Below are positions 1 to 13,409 of a stretch of DNA of 64,000 bases, piece by piece. Every line of letters begins with the position of its first letter. Within the stretch, counting starts at the first letter, position 1. The notes beneath the pieces are model-generated. The model searched no databases. It was given only the letters and a program-made list of their open reading frames with translations, and was not told the origin of the DNA. The translations under genes and the position numbers were made by a program. Source of the DNA: Desmodus rotundus (Eukaryota > Chordata > Mammalia > Chiroptera > Phyllostomidae); contig NC_071388.1 in NCBI RefSeq assembly GCF_022682495.2, positions 29,620,139 to 29,684,138 of the forward strand, given 5' to 3'.

Positions 1-32
1 AAAAACACGACACCAATTGAATTGATTTTTGA

Positions 33-417
33 GGGCTTCCATAACAAAATATCACAGCCTGGATGGCTGAAACGATAGAAATTAACCTTCTCACAGTTCG
101 GGAGGCTACAAGCCCACTATCAAAATATTGAAAAGTTTTTTGTTTTTTTTCTGCGGCCTCTCTCCAAGGCAAGTACGTGGCTACCTTCTTACTGTGTATT
201 CATATGGTCTTTCCTCTATGCACGCTCACTCCTGGTGTCTTCTTCTTAGCTTATAAAGATGCCAGTCATATTGGATTAGGGGTCCATCTTAACAGCTTTA
301 TTTTAACTTAATCACCTCTTTAAAATTTGCTCTCCAAATAAGGTTACATTCTGAGGTACTAAGGGTTGGGACTTCACCATATGAAATTTGAGGGGATGAC
401 ATTTAATTCATAACACA
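33..417 (-). mobile_element. Solo LTR, ERVL-MaLR (MLT1-like)
   Basis: Antisense copy of the familiar mammalian LTR with the landmarks cataacaaaatatcacagcc, ctcacagttcgggaggct, ccagtcatattggattagg and ttaatcacctctttaaa, ending near cataacac. No internal sequence or partner LTR is attached in the window. Family placement is from memory. Confidence 0.65.
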
Positions 418-1869
418 AATTATATGCAGAAAGACTTTTCTCTGGCTATAGGTGCATGCACATTATGAGAAAAACTCAAAGGAAATATGACGAGTTAACA
501 AAAATCAATGAGTAGAGTAAGTAAGGTTAATTTTGTTTTCACCTTTAAATTCTTCTCAATTTTCAAACAATAAATGTTTATTTAAAAAAGAATGAATCAA
601 ATCATTGATCCTAAAATATCAGGCTGATTAAGGAGGTATAACTGTGAAGTGAATGACTTCTACACTAATCTATCTATATTGATGATTATCTTTCTGTTAT
701 TTCACTTCCTTTCCTTTTTCTTTTCTTAACCATAAGCTATTTCTTCAACAAGAGTCTTAGACAATAGCGCAGGAAATAACACTGGTAAAAGAAGAACTAC
801 TGTAGTTGATACAAGGTCATTTTCCTTGCAACCTGTAAAAATGTTGCTGCCCACAGTAATACTTTAAGTACTTCCAGGGCATAGACTGTCGTATTTATCT
901 TTGAAACTTTTAATCTCTAGCAGTGCCTTCCATTGAACACATGCTCAATAAATATGTCAAAAGACAATACACTCGAGTATCTCATAGTTATTCCTTTAAC
1001 ATGAAGACAACAGAAAGTGTACTGAATCTGAGTCAAAGCAGTTTGGTTCGAGTCCTTGTTCTGCTGAATGTCACATGGGTAACTTTCAGCAACCCACATG
1101 AGTCTTCTGCATTTTGGTTTCCTCATGTGTTGGTAATGCAACAGAAAATCAATTTTCTTACAGCTGGTCTAGGTCCGGGGAGAGAATTACCTTTGTTTAG
1201 AAAAGATCTGCAATAAAACACTTGGGATAGAAGATCAGATCTTGAGAACAGAAGCAGCAGCCAAGGGAGGGGCAGGGAAGGGTGGGAAGGAAGACTTAGT
1301 TTCCTTACACAAGAAAATGAGATAAACATGGATCTTATGGTTAAAGGGAGAATGAGAAAAGAAGGAAAAATCAAAGAAGAAATAAAAGGGGAGAGAGAGA
1401 GAGAGGACAGCAAGTTGGCAAGAGTACAGAGGCACAGCACGACAGGTCAGAGGTGCTAGAAACCTCTGTGGAAGGGCAGGAGAAAGGCCTTATACACAAT
1501 TTTCAAGTGTTTACTGTATAAGGTACAATTTGATCCCTCGTCAAAATCCTCACATTATAATAGCAGTTCTTTTATACTGAAGACCTTCATATCGATGGTC
1601 GATGGGAAATGGTGGGGGATGTGGAGGGAGGAGGGATGACTCGATGAGAAAGGGCGAGGCATTCTCAGGAGCAGCGTGAAGGAGCTAAGGCAGCCATGAC
1701 AATGAGAGCCGTGAGGAATTTGCAAAAAAATTTAAGACTGGCTTCAGTTTCCACAATCCATAATAAATCTTGTAAGTGCTTAAGTGGTTTTGAGATCTCA
1801 AGTGATACATAGGTCATATGTTAACTGGGATTATTGTGTTCCATTACTGACATTATAGAATTACTATGT
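418..1869. other. Intergenic, no gene seen
   Basis: AT-rich unique-looking DNA. A purine-rich stretch at about 1,235-1,410 ends in a short GA run. Short open frames on both strands here have no recognisable protein content or splice context. Confidence 0.6.
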
Positions 1870-2110
1870 CAATCGAATGAGATAATAAGAGCTGATGTTT
1901 ATATAAGACTTACTATATGCCAACCACCTTTGGAAGCACTCTAAATATTTTCACGTTTTTAGCCCTCACAAGAATGTCCTGAGGTTCCTACTGCATACTT
2001 TGTCTTCAATTGATAGGACAGAAAAAATAAGTTGTCCTAGTTTACATAGCTAATAAGCAATCGGTGGAGCCAGATTTAAACCTATAATAACTACACTCTT
2101 ACAGTCCAGG
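1870..2110 (-). repeat. MIR SINE, antisense
   Basis: Degenerate MIR order: a 'ttactatatgccaa' segment, a 'ttttagccctcacaagaat' segment, a 'tagtttacatagctaataag' segment and a closing 'agccagatttaaacc' with 'actctta'. Heavily diverged, as expected for this old family. Confidence 0.55.
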
Positions 2111-2879
2111 ACAAAATAACAACTTATGCGTTATTCTAGTATATTGTAAGCAACGTGAGGTGTCACTCTGGCATTTAGACAGCTTGATCAGCTACACATG
2201 GACTTAGGAAGGGGAGAGTGAGAAGAGTACATGAGAATTGACCTGCCTCCCAAATCAATGATGACATCCCTGATGTAATTTGTATACTTTTGCCTATTAT
2301 AGTTTTTTTGCCAAAAACTATCATATAGCTTTGCCTTTTTGCCTATAGTAATTTATTATGGTTCATTCAGAACACCCTTCTGCTTATTTATGTTATGGAG
2401 ATGTGCCTGAATTCGGGCAAGGGGAGCAATCAGGGCTGAAATTCAGTCCTTTGTTAGAGTAGCTATAGCTACTCAAAGGGGACAATTCTGAAATCCCACA
2501 CAACAGTGCTAATAGAGCAGTGGATCCTGTTTCCTCTCTGACTTAACAATCATCTGCTCATCACTAGGGACTCCCTCTCCATCCTCAACTTGACCTTCTC
2601 CTCAGGCTGCTAACTCCATGCACAATACCTGACATTCTGCTAGAGTTAACCATGATGCCATACTATCCCCCCATTGTTTTTGTCTGTGAGATCCTTGAAG
2701 CTAAGAGCTAAATGTTTCCTAACTTCAACTTGCTCAGCAAAGTGCTAAGAACAAGGTAGGTCCTGAAAAAATATTTTTCAATAAAGGAATAAAGAACCAT
2801 ATAGATTTTTCTTGAGAGAGACATAGGCTAGGAAACCATAAGCCACACATCCTGGAAGAGATTCTATGTGAGAATCCTG

Positions 2880-3050
2880 TGTTGAAATTTAGTTTTAGCT
2901 TTGATTCTAAACAGCTCTATGAATTTGGGCAAGTTGCTTAACCTTTCTGGCCCCTCAAGTTGTTTTGTTTTTAAATAAAATAATTGGTTTAGGTAAAATT
3001 GATCCTTTGGGTCTATCCTGGCTCTTAACTTTCTATTAATGTTCTCCTCT
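2880..3050 (+). repeat. MIR SINE fragment, sense
   Basis: Contains ctctatgaatttgggcaag followed by ttgcttaacctttctggcc and an A/T-rich stretch, matching the MIR core in sense orientation. The flanks 2,111-2,879 and 3,051-3,960 show no gene. Confidence 0.45.
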
Positions 3051-3959
3051 TTCAGACATATGATTAGCAAACAAATGCCCTTTACAACCCATTAATCAAG
3101 TTGGAATTAATGCAAAATGTATGCCTTTAAATCATTATTTTATGTTTTTCTTGGTCCAGGTTCAAATAGTCACAGTCCTCAAGAATTTATAATGTCTATT
3201 CTGTTATACTCTTGCTAAATGTGTTCTTAACCAGCTGTATGATCCAATTTGTCTGTCTTTATTCCTAATGGCTCGACATATAAACTATGTGGCGTTAAAA
3301 GAGAATGATCTCTCTTAGACAGCTAATTGACCCAATGTTTCTTTTTTGAAATACTAAAAAATATTAGTCACACATGAGAATGAGATGGCTGAAGACTTTA
3401 ATGCCTGAAGCACTTTAACCTCCTCCAGCAGCTCAGGTTGATCTGCTTGGCAGACATGCCAACAGGAGAGAACATAGCAGGTGGGAAACAAGACATTAAC
3501 AGGCTCAAAGGCATGGCAATTAGCAGTCCATTATCTCCACATCAGGACTAGATTGGTTTCCCAATAAGCCTCGGGATCAGCCAACCACCACATTCCAATG
3601 CAAATCAGTTAAAGACATCTTACTGTATTATTTTCAGACTTCTCAGAGTAAATTGATTTATATTTGCTTAATTCCATGTATCTTTGACAAACTAGCCTAC
3701 TAAAGGTCTTGTTCTGCAGATATAATTGATATTGTTTCTGAATGATATCAAACCACAGAAGAAAACAGTATAAATCTCAAATTAATATATTTTCATAGTG
3801 ATAAAAGTACAAGTTTTAAAATCACCATTAAATGGTGGGAAGTAGATAGTTTTACTCTGATAAAAAAAATGTAAGTTTGGGAAATAGTATAGGGTAAGTT
3901 AAGTACATAATCATGTGAAATTTTCCTTTTAAATTTTGTTACTTGTCATAACATTCTTG

Positions 3960-5450
3960 TAAATGACAGCACCACCTCTCAATTTGATTTAAAACTGAGA
4001 ACTTCTCTTTCTCTGATCTGTGGCATCCAAGCTCACTGGAAAGGAAACACACAGCCCTCCATACCTGTGGCTGGATTGCCACTTTTTGTTCATTGCGCTA
4101 GCTCTGGTCAGAGAGAGAAGTCTTCAGTAACGTCAGAGTTAGTTACACTTTGACCATGTTCCTCTACCTCTACCCAAAGCAGAGTTAACCCTCCTGCAGG
4201 CTTACTCCTACACACATTCTGAGTCCCTTCCTGTCTTTCATTAGGAAGCAATTTGTTACTCAGCTATCTCCCATCAAGTTCACCTAGATCGTGGTCAAAT
4301 CTAACCTTGGGTCACATTCAGCAATCCTGAAGCTGTTCATATGTGAATTCCTTCAAAACTCTGAAAAAGGCTATGGACTCCTTCCACAGTGCAAAATTGT
4401 GAGAAGAACTCCGTCCCATGGACCTCTCCCGGCCGCCGTGGATGAGAAATAAATCATCCCGGACACAATCTTGTTGTTCCGACGGGAAAGGGGGTGGCAA
4501 TTCCCTCTAGTGGAGAATGCCCCGAGCCCTTCTCTGAAATGGCTTTCTTTGGGAATGGTATGTGTAGGTGTATACAGCATACGTGCATAGCTCATCAATC
4601 AATGTCAAAGGGCTATAGTCGTACAAAAACAGGTATTATCTGTAGATAACAATGGAAGGAACACAGAGATTTGTCATAGGTCAGGGTCTGTCAGTCATGC
4701 TGACGCCAAATGGTCTTTAAGACGTGCGTTATGAGATAAGGAGTTCACTCCTTATGCCTTGAACTTAAACATCTGGTTTATATTGACAGGACTATAGAAA
4801 GCAAAGCAAGCTTCAAAGGATAAAATGTACATTTCAGTCCTGCTTCCCATGGGAACCCTCGGTGCTAGAATTAGGTCATGTCTGCCACCCGTGTTACATG
4901 GTTTTGCAGGGAGACTTACTAGCCCCTTTCAGAGCCTGCTCTCATGGGGCTACCATCTCCGAAACCACACAGAGCTGTCCCCAACACAAAATCACCAAAG
5001 TTATAATTTCATAGGATTCCCAAACTCTCTGATGGTTCTTCAGATACCATTTCCCTCATATTCCAGAGACCTCAGGCTCAGAAATGGACTTCAACCTAAT
5101 TCTCTAACCAAGTTTCCGTGTATACCATTGTTCGCTGTACGGATGATCATTAAATACCCAAGCTTTTCTCTTGCTGTGGTTCTGTTATGGTCTTACTCTA
5201 TTTATTGCCCGGAAGACCAGGAAGAATATGAGCTCCACCAATTGCTTCTCCCCTTGGTTTCCAGTGAGTCTACTTTAAGTCCAGACCACTCTCCTTGCCT
5301 ATAACGGGGTGATGACCCGTCCCCTGAGCCCCAGTGCCTGTCCCACCAAGGGAATATGTTTACAGTCTGAGTTTGTGACCCTCCTGATCTCTATGGGTCC
5401 ACCCCAAAACATCTTCAGATATTTTTCGAAAACCTGTAATAATAAAATAC
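3960..5450. other. Unassigned GC-richer block with a 159-codon open frame
   Basis: This stretch is more GC-rich and CpG-bearing than its flanks. It holds an uninterrupted plus-strand frame at 4,825-5,304. The 4,380-4,510 part, with an AATAAA next to CpG-rich sequence, looks somewhat like the R-U5 part of an LTR. I could not assign a family. The predicted peptide has no domain I recognise and is probably not a gene. Confidence 0.3.
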
Positions 5451-7526
5451 ACAACTTTTCTTATTTGTTCATCTTACAACTATAAGTGAACAAAAATAAA
5501 TTGTAGCGTTACTTCACACATTAAGAGGGTCTCTCTCAAACTACTTTCAGCAGAGGTTACAGAGGTTACAGAATTAAAATGCTTCTTAAATTGTTAAAAT
5601 AAAAGTGTATCATTGGAACAATGACTCAGCTTTTGGGTCAAGCTGAGTCCCCACCCCCCAGAAAAGTACTCTGCAGTCCATTTTCTGGATTTGTGCATTA
5701 TGCCGCACTAGGCAAGCATGTACATAGTAGCATTCCACTCAATTAAAATATAAATAGTAGTCACAAAAAGGACTCATTTCTCATTTTTGTGCACTTAGAA
5801 CAGTGGTATTTCAATGTCTTTGATGAGAAAGCTTTGGTGGAGACAACTCTTATATAAGAGTAATAGTGAAAAGAAAGAAGTAGAGTTTTCATCACTGAAA
5901 CTAGTGTAGGGACCACGCCCCTGCCTGATAGCCTTTGCCTTGACGGGTCTTCCTGGAACCACCAGTGCTCCATGAAGCAGAGTCTAAGGCACAATGACGT
6001 AAAATATTTTTCTCTGCGTTGAATTTGCATATCATAATGCAATAAATATGTCAGTGCACAGTGCTAATGATGCTTCCCATCTTACACAAACCCAAAAAGG
6101 GAGACAGCCCATGATCCTATCACTCATTTTGCTAGTGGTCCCTGGTGATGACTGTTTCTCCAGAAATTCAAGAAGGCAAATGGCACATTGCTATTATATT
6201 GAATGACATATCTTTGCCATATATGGCTGGCTTCGGCTTGTCCTGACACATCAGTGAAAGTCTCCCTTGCTCTTGTTTTTATCCTGTCATCACTACTTAG
6301 TGTGTAACTTGAAAAATAGACTCTACTGTTTCCTACTCATTTAGGATAGATTGTCAAGTCCCTAGTGGTTAGAAGAGTATACTGGTCTCTGATGTCAGTC
6401 TTTAAGATAACCTTAGCACACAGAAATTCAGAATCTTCCATTTTGGGGCTATAAATTGTCTGGATACTGAACTGAATGATAATTAGTTAACTTATTAATG
6501 AGAAACCCTAAAAGATAATTCTTGTTTTCTATATGTGGGCTACTTCTGCTATTTAAGTTTTGCCAAGAATGCTTTTCAACCTCACCTATCTCAGTTGCCA
6601 TGGCAAACCTAAATTATCCTGAACACGCCCCTTCTTATGTGAAGCTTCTCTTAGCACAAATCTCACAGAGGTGAGTTTGGTCTGCATTCATTAGTGCAAT
6701 TACGTTGTGCCTATTGGACCATAAATACCTTGAGGCAGCATTCACACTTTATTCCTTTATGCCTCGAAGCTTACTTCAAGGCTCTACTTCAAGGCCCACC
6801 ACATAATGGATTGTCAGAAATGTTTATAGGTGCAGAGTATTGACTCTCGTTATCAGCGAGGTGCCTACCAGAATTGTTTTCTGGGCAGGCACACTGGGAA
6901 ATCTGATGATCTGAGCAGCACCTGAGCCTGCAGTCAAGGGCAATAAGGCCACAAGTGAGCTTTCGCCTGCCCGCCAGTCACTTCTTACCCATCAAAAACT
7001 ACATAGTCCATCTTTGGAAGAAAAATGACCATTGCGGAGCTAAGAGTACACATATTATCTCATAGCACATATTCTGCTTTTGATATTTTCTTCGATCTTG
7101 ACCCATTAAATCTCTACTAGATTTGAGTCAATGCAGCAGAGTTTTAATTTTTTTCAAAGAAACACATTTTTAAAAATCGAAGTAACATTAATAAAGCCAT
7201 AGTAAGATATTTTACTTAAAAAAAAGCCCTAGAATCAATTCTAGTGCCTAAAGTTAAGATCATAAACCAATATGAATTAATAACATATAATCAAAAATAT
7301 GTTTAGCTTTCTAGCACTTGTATTGCAGGGATTGGGTGCACACGATGCACACAGCACAGTCACCGGCCATGGGACCCCAGAAGAGAATCAGGCAGTCCAA
7401 GAAAAGTGCTAATTCCTTTGATATATTTTTGTGAAGCTAGAAAAATCAGAGATAGGAGGGGGAAAGTAAACTCTTGTTTTCAGCAAAAATATTTTTCTAT
7501 TATTTCTTTTTTGAGATTTAAATGTT
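5451..7526. other. Intergenic, no gene seen
   Basis: No exon or clear repeat recognised. A tiny tandem duplication of cagaggtta occurs at about 5,550-5,570. The RFX-like palindrome at 6,594 is the only site I would single out. Confidence 0.5.
6594..6607. promoter_or_regulatory. RFX X-box-like palindrome
   Basis: GTTGCCATGGCAAA matches the imperfect-palindrome X-box (GTTGCC, two-base spacer, GGCAAC) at all but the last position. RFX factors bind such sites near ciliary genes. It lies about 11 kb downstream of the ZBBX stop, so a regulatory link is only inference. Confidence 0.3.
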
Positions 7527-7625
7527 TTATTTTTATTGTTTAATCTTTATTACATATTTTTCCATTACCATTTAGTGCCCTGTACCCCCTCCCCCCAGTA
7601 ATCACCACCACACTGTAAACCATCC
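7527..7625 (-). mobile_element. L1 3' end, antisense, truncated
   Basis: A T-rich start is followed by tccattaccatttagtgccc and a C-rich tract, then 'cagtaatcaccaccacactg'. The same block recurs at 17,269-17,395, so it is a repeat family. The order (T-run, then C-rich 3' UTR) fits an antisense L1 tail. Confidence 0.45.
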
Positions 7626-7654
7626 TTTAAAAGTTCACTACAGTTGGAAGTAGT

Positions 7655-7900
7655 AAGGAAGTATTGTACACATTGGCAAATATAGACTCTGGAATTGGAG
7701 GCCTGTACTTGTAATCCAGCATCCTTGCTTACTAGCCTGCTAACCTTGGGCACATCACTTAATCATTTTGTGTTCCTATTTTCTCATATGTAAAATGGGG
7801 ACTAAAAATAGTATCACTATGTTGGTTTTTTGTGAGGTAATAAAAAGTGCTTGCAATACATTATAGGGACTCAGTGACTCAGTAGCTGTTACAAAGTTAT
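7655..7900 (+). repeat. MIR SINE, sense
   Basis: Near-complete MIR: 'ggaggcctgtacttg' region, ttgggcacatcacttaatc, ctcatatgtaaaatggggac, 'tttttgtgaggtaataaaaa' and a terminal 'gcttgcaatac' segment. Confidence 0.65.
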
Positions 7901-7959
7901 TGTAGAAAGTTTCTCCTCTCAACTGCCCTCTCTACAGACCTTTGCAAAGAAAAATATCA

Positions 7960-9230
7960 TCCCTTCATTTGATCAATATTTATTAATCACCTTCTCTATG
8001 CCAGACACACTCTGGTGATATAGGCATGAACAACACAATGTATGCCTTCAGGAAGTTTACATGCTAATGGATGACACTAGGTAAAAAGGTAAACGCATGT
8101 TTTCTGTAGTAATATTGGGGGGAAATGAGCAAGGGGACAGATTGAAGAGGTATATGGCTCCTTTTCATGTAATGGCCAGCGAATCTTTTGATAAATACTT
8201 GAAGTAAAACCTGAATCTGAAGGGGAGGGGGAGCCATGTGAGGATCTAGGGGGAAAGTGTTAAAAAAAAAGAGAGAGAGAGAGAGGAAGTGAGAATAAAG
8301 GTATGAAGCCAGAACTGCCTTGAGTTCAAACAACAGCAGACAAGCCAGGGTGCTCAGAGCAGGATGAGCTTGAGGAGAGGAGCAGGTAATGAGACCCTAG
8401 AGCTAGGTGTAGGGACCTAATCACACAAGGCCTTGGTGGCCTTTGGGAAATTCTGACTTTAGCTATAAATATAATGTGAGGCCATTGGAGGAGTTTGCAC
8501 TGTGGAGCCATGTGATCTCCTCTTCGTTTTTAAAAGATAATTTTGACTGTTTTGTGAAATAGAGACATTGAATTAAGTGTAAGAAGAGTGAATTAGGTTA
8601 GATGGAAGTGGTGTTGACAGTTAGAAGAGGTCATTTTCAGGGTATATTTTAAGATAGAGGTAACAGGACTTGCTACAGAATGGATACGAGCTTGCAAGGA
8701 GAATTAGATGCAAAGGTTACTCGTAGCATCTTTGGCCTTAGCAATTAGGTGAATAACACTGTCATTTAAAAAATGAGAAAACCAAAAGAAGGTCCAGTTT
8801 GCAAAAGATCCACAAAGCTGTTTCAGGCATGTTGGTATCCTAATCTGAAGTGAAGGGGGTAATTTTTTAAAAGTAAAACTGTGGATATTTAAGAATGTGT
8901 AGAATCACTTCGAGTGTAGATATATAAGAGGTTATGAAATTGTGCCCTGAGCCCATTGACTTTCAGAAGCTGGGAAAAGGAGAAGAAATTGCAGACAACA
9001 CTGTAAAACAGCAGTCAGTGAGATAAAAAGGAAATCGTGAGGATGTGGTATCCTCCGGGATATGTGAAGAACAGTTTCAAGGACGATGGAGTAGTCAACC
9101 ACATCAAATGCTGAGAGGCCAATCTGAGCTCTGAGAAATATGGAGGTCAATATTGACAAGAGCATTATGGTCAAGTAGTGAGAACAAGAACATAATTTCA
9201 TGGGTCAAAAAATACAGGAGGTGGGAAAAA
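7960..9230. repeat. Ancient mammalian repeat, family unassigned
   Basis: The order is a 'tatttattaatcaccttctctatgcc' type start, a GA microsatellite at 8,264-8,285, 'cacacaaggccttggtggcc', 'ggccattggaggagtttgca', 'ggtatattttaagatagagg' and 'caggacttgctacagaatgg'. Related pieces appear near 14,500, 34,160 and 40,440. I recognise it as a widespread old repeat but cannot name the family with confidence. Confidence 0.4.
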
Positions 9231-12200
9231 TGGAAATGGTATACAGACATGTCATTTTAGGAATTTTACTATGCAAGGATCAAAAATGATTATGAATAGA
9301 ATGACTAAAGAGAAGTATTCAAAAAATCTATCTTCCATGGAAAATGTAAGAGTGTGCTGCTCCTTCTCTAAAAAGAACTTTTTGGATTGAGCAAAGGATG
9401 ATAATTCTATCTCCTTTATACACAAATCTCTCACCAAATCTGTGGTGGGTAGTCTAAAGGGGATTAATTCCAAGAAATTGGATGCTTAACCTAGATTTAA
9501 ATTTTGTACAGTTGGGATTCCACAAAGGAAATGCAAAAACACTTCCCTTTTTCTGAGGTAGCATTTATGTTGACTGGTGGTGTAGAATCAAGTAAAACAA
9601 TTTCTCTAAATTTAATTTTAAAATGAAAGCATTTTATGTCTACTTTCTAGAACAGGAAATATCATAATGAGTAATTTGTCATGTATGATAAGTGTAGTCT
9701 ATCATTCTTGTTTATAGAAAAAGAAAATTTCAGCTATTCAGAAATGTCTCAGTGAATCAGCTACCTAAATTCATGACAAGGTAGGAAATATTTTTTAGAA
9801 ATATGGAAAATTAAATTGAGACTGTTTTGACTAGCTTTATGTCAAAACTGTCCTTTATATAACAGTGCAATGAACTGTGTTTCACTTAATAGCAACCAAA
9901 TGTGTTTTTAATGATGTTATAATAAACCTAAAATCTTCAGAGTGTTGCTGTCAAAGTATAATTGTTTCAAATTTGGAAAATAAACCATTTACCTCCAGTG
10001 CAATGTTTATTTGCAGATAAATGGATTGTTTTCACCTTGGCATTTTCTGATAGCTGGAGGAGACATATCCTTGGTAAAAAGTTCTATTATCTTTATCTCT
10101 TATTTTAATCACAAGCATCTGCTTGAGGTTTAGTTCCCCCTCAATAAAGAAGAAAATGGGGCCATTTCAAGAACGAATAAAGGGAATCTGTGTGTTATAG
10201 GTGCATTCCCCTCAGAATCACCTGGTCCTGTGTGCCGGACAAGCCAAGGGACGGCACCTACCCCATTTGTAATATTGCTTTGAAAATCTGGGACCTCCAG
10301 AGCATACTCTGTCCTGAGTGAAATTAAGTGTGAAATTTTGCTTTATAGTTGGCAAGTAGATCAGTCCTAGAAATAAAAAAGTGTCTATGGTGAAGACATT
10401 AGAGAACAAAATTAGAATGAAGCTCCAGGTCACTCATTTCCAGCAAGGGCTCTTTGAGAATAGAGTAATGTCAATATTTCAGTCACAGGTGAGAGAATGG
10501 CTTTGCAGACATCTAGCTGGATAACTTCAGGTTGATGGTACTTGAGATCGACGGCACCATCTTCACCATTCCCATATAGTCAGGGAGATCCTGATGTGCC
10601 GCTAGCCTTTAATGCCCTTTCCTTTCCTGTCTGTCTCCTCACACCCACCCCAACATTGACAACTCTGTCCCACAAACCTTCTCTCTTTGACATTGAGCTC
10701 TTTCTTTCAGGGGCCTTTCAGAGAAGCCAATGGCATACCTACCCCCTTTACTTCTTCCTCTGTTGTCTTAAATCACAGTCTTCAGCCTGCTGAGATGCTG
10801 AGACCACCTATCATAACAAATTGTCCTTCCTTCTCTCCACGCTGTCTCTCACGGTGACCTGGCACCAGCTGTTTGAGTCTGACTTATCTGCAGGCCCTTC
10901 TTAGGCAACAGGCTGCCTGGCTTGAAAATATAAAGTTGACCAATCCAACTTTTTTCTCTGGATTTAGAATTGAAAAACCAATTCAAGACACTGGTTAGCC
11001 GAGAGAAAGGCTATGAGGCAGAGTGAGAGGCCTGAGTGAACCAAAATAGGTTAGATCCTGAGGCATAGGCAGAAGGTGTGAGTGAACATAAGAAGCCACT
11101 CAGTCTGGGGAAAACAGAGCTGATGCGCCCCAGTGCAGGGACCCATCAGCGTCCACAGTGTCTGGAGGGAGAGCTGTCTGGGGTCCACAGACACAGAATT
11201 ACTGTGAGGCCAACGCTTCTGTAGTCCTTGTTCTTGGATTTCCACACAATTTCACTTCTTACTAAAATAAACACACTTTATTTCATATCTTGGGTGTGTT
11301 TCTATACTTGAAGAAAGAATATCTACCTAAAAGTGAGTTACCAATATAGACAGCTGAGTAAAGTTAGATAATTGTTGCATAGCTTTCAATTAATTGAGGA
11401 AGAGAAACTATCTTCTTTCCATGGTTCTCTGGAGTCTGGTCTTTTGGCAAAGAGATGCAAGTTCAGTCACATATCTTGACAACATAGAACATTTTGTGAC
11501 AACATAAATCTCAAAATATTAGACTCAGATGGGCCTCAGAGATCTAGGAGTCAAGGCCACAGATCTCTAACTTATATGGCAGACTTTTTAAAAATTTTAC
11601 AAAAAAAACCCATTTTATACAAAAAATATTGGAGCATAGAAGCTTTTGTTGAGCAACTCAGTCCCCTTTAATACTCCTGCCTTAAACCAAGAAACCCTAA
11701 GAGTCCCCAGAACTCAATTTAAATGCAATTAAGCTCTCATTTTGTACATAGACTATGAAGGATTTAAGTACTGCTGTATGGGAACATAACCAGGAGGCTT
11801 TGTCTCTGAGACCATCTATAATCCCTGCTCTACCATAGCAATATTCAACATACCTATAAGAAATTATTTTATATTTGTTCTGTGTGAATTCTTGTGAAAA
11901 TTTCCAACATCATAGGTTTCAAAATACCCTAATATTTTAACATTCATTTTGGACAAATATTTCATATCACAGTATTTTTAACAGAGCATATTGAAAGTCT
12001 TTGCCAAAACAGATTGGATTTGGGCATCAGCCCAAAGACTGAACTTGAAAGAGATGTTGAATGTGTTTCAAGAAGTTCTAAGGTGAAAACTTGAAGCTGA
12101 ATAATGATGAGGTCTCTACTTGTGTAACTTAAATGTCTTTCAGATTGAAAAAATATATGATTTGTATTAAAAATTGAGTCATTTAAGTAATAGTAGCATC

Positions 12201-12330
12201 TCTTAAATTGGACTTATTTATATTTCAAAATGTTGCCTTCTATCACATATTTCAAACCACATTAACAGCAAAGTCTACATATTCTGAAAACAAGCAGCTG
12301 TGGGTGGGTCAGTAATGAGGACAGCATTAG
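9231..12330. other. Intergenic, no gene seen
   Basis: Mostly AT-rich. A GC-richer patch lies at 10,540-10,920 and another at 11,030-11,240; neither shows an exon with splice signals or a recognisable protein. Confidence 0.5.
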
Positions 12331-12339
12331 AGCCTGTGA

Positions 12340-12785
12340 CAGAGGTGTTGGTTCCTTTCAGGACCCACTCTGTCCATCTTCCCTGTTACACAACCCCATT
12401 GTATTCTGAGCAGCAGGGTGCCCATTTACTTGACTATATTTCCAATATCCCTTGGATCTAGATGTGGCTAAATTCTGGCTAAAAAGGTATAATAGAGAGT
12501 TGTATGCTACTTCCAGGAAGACTAGTTTAAAGAGAGCAGTCTCACCTGGTAGGTACCTGTCTTGCTCTCCTCCTCACTTTCTTCACTCTTGATGCCTCAA
12601 ATGCAGATTGTGATGGCTAAGGATGTAAAGCCATCTTGGATGGTGGGGTGACCCTGAGGATGGCAATAACATAAGAAGATGTAGTTGCTATACCAGCTCT
12701 TGACTGCCTATTCCCAGACTTGATATACAAAAGAAATAAACTTCTGTTATACCACAGTTGTCTGGTGTTCCCAGTAATAGAAAAT
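12340..12785 (+). repeat. Possible old LTR or medium-reiteration repeat
   Basis: Ends with aagaaataaacttctgttat followed by accacagttgtctgg, a closing pattern common in old mammalian LTR-like repeats. The body is too diverged for me to name. Confidence 0.3.
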
Positions 12786-13180
12786 TAAGCCAAATCCTCA
12801 TTGATTCAACAGCCTACCTTACAAGCTATTCTTCCAGAGCTATGGCATAGGAGGTCAGAAGAGAAAGTAAATGTGATGATTACTTTTGAAAATTACAGAT
12901 ACATCTGTTCCTCTCCTGCCTGCACTTGTGGCTTTCATTTTTTAAACACAAAAGTTAAGAACTGTGCCATTGTTTGAACAACAAAATAATCATTCTATAA
13001 AAACGACAATTACCTATAAAAATGTGAAATTATATCAAAACTTATGCTAAATATCTCTTTCGTACTTAACTTCTACTGGATATATGAGGATTAGTTAATT
13101 TTAAAATAAGGGTGAAGTACATTTCTCCTCTTCGAAATTTTCTAAGCATTTGTGTATAGAAAAGTGTGTATTTGTTTTTG

Positions 13181-13405
13181 GAAATATATATATACATATT
13201 CATATATACATATGTATGTATACACATATATGCATGTTCATAAATATATGAATATGTATACATATATACATATTCCTATGTGTATGTATATATTGATATG
13301 TATATGTGTGTATATATTTATCCAAAAACAAACACATGCATATATTTGAATATGTGTATAAGTATACATATGTGTGTGTGTGTGTATATATGTATATATA
13401 TATAG
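13181..13405. repeat. TATG/ACATAT microsatellite
   Basis: About 225 bases of alternating purine-pyrimidine repeats (tacatatgtatgtatacaca style, then gt and ta runs). Open frames across it on both strands are repeats of Tyr, Ile and Met codons and are not genes. Confidence 0.9.
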
Positions 13406-13409
13406 TTTC

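Noticed and set aside
923..1440. Open frames of 66-105 codons on both strands.
   Set aside because: No recognisable domain, overlapping one another, no splice or promoter context; purine-rich sequence reduces stops by composition.
13066..13349. Two 65-codon frames rich in Tyr, Ile and Met.
   Set aside because: They are translations of the TATG-type microsatellite.
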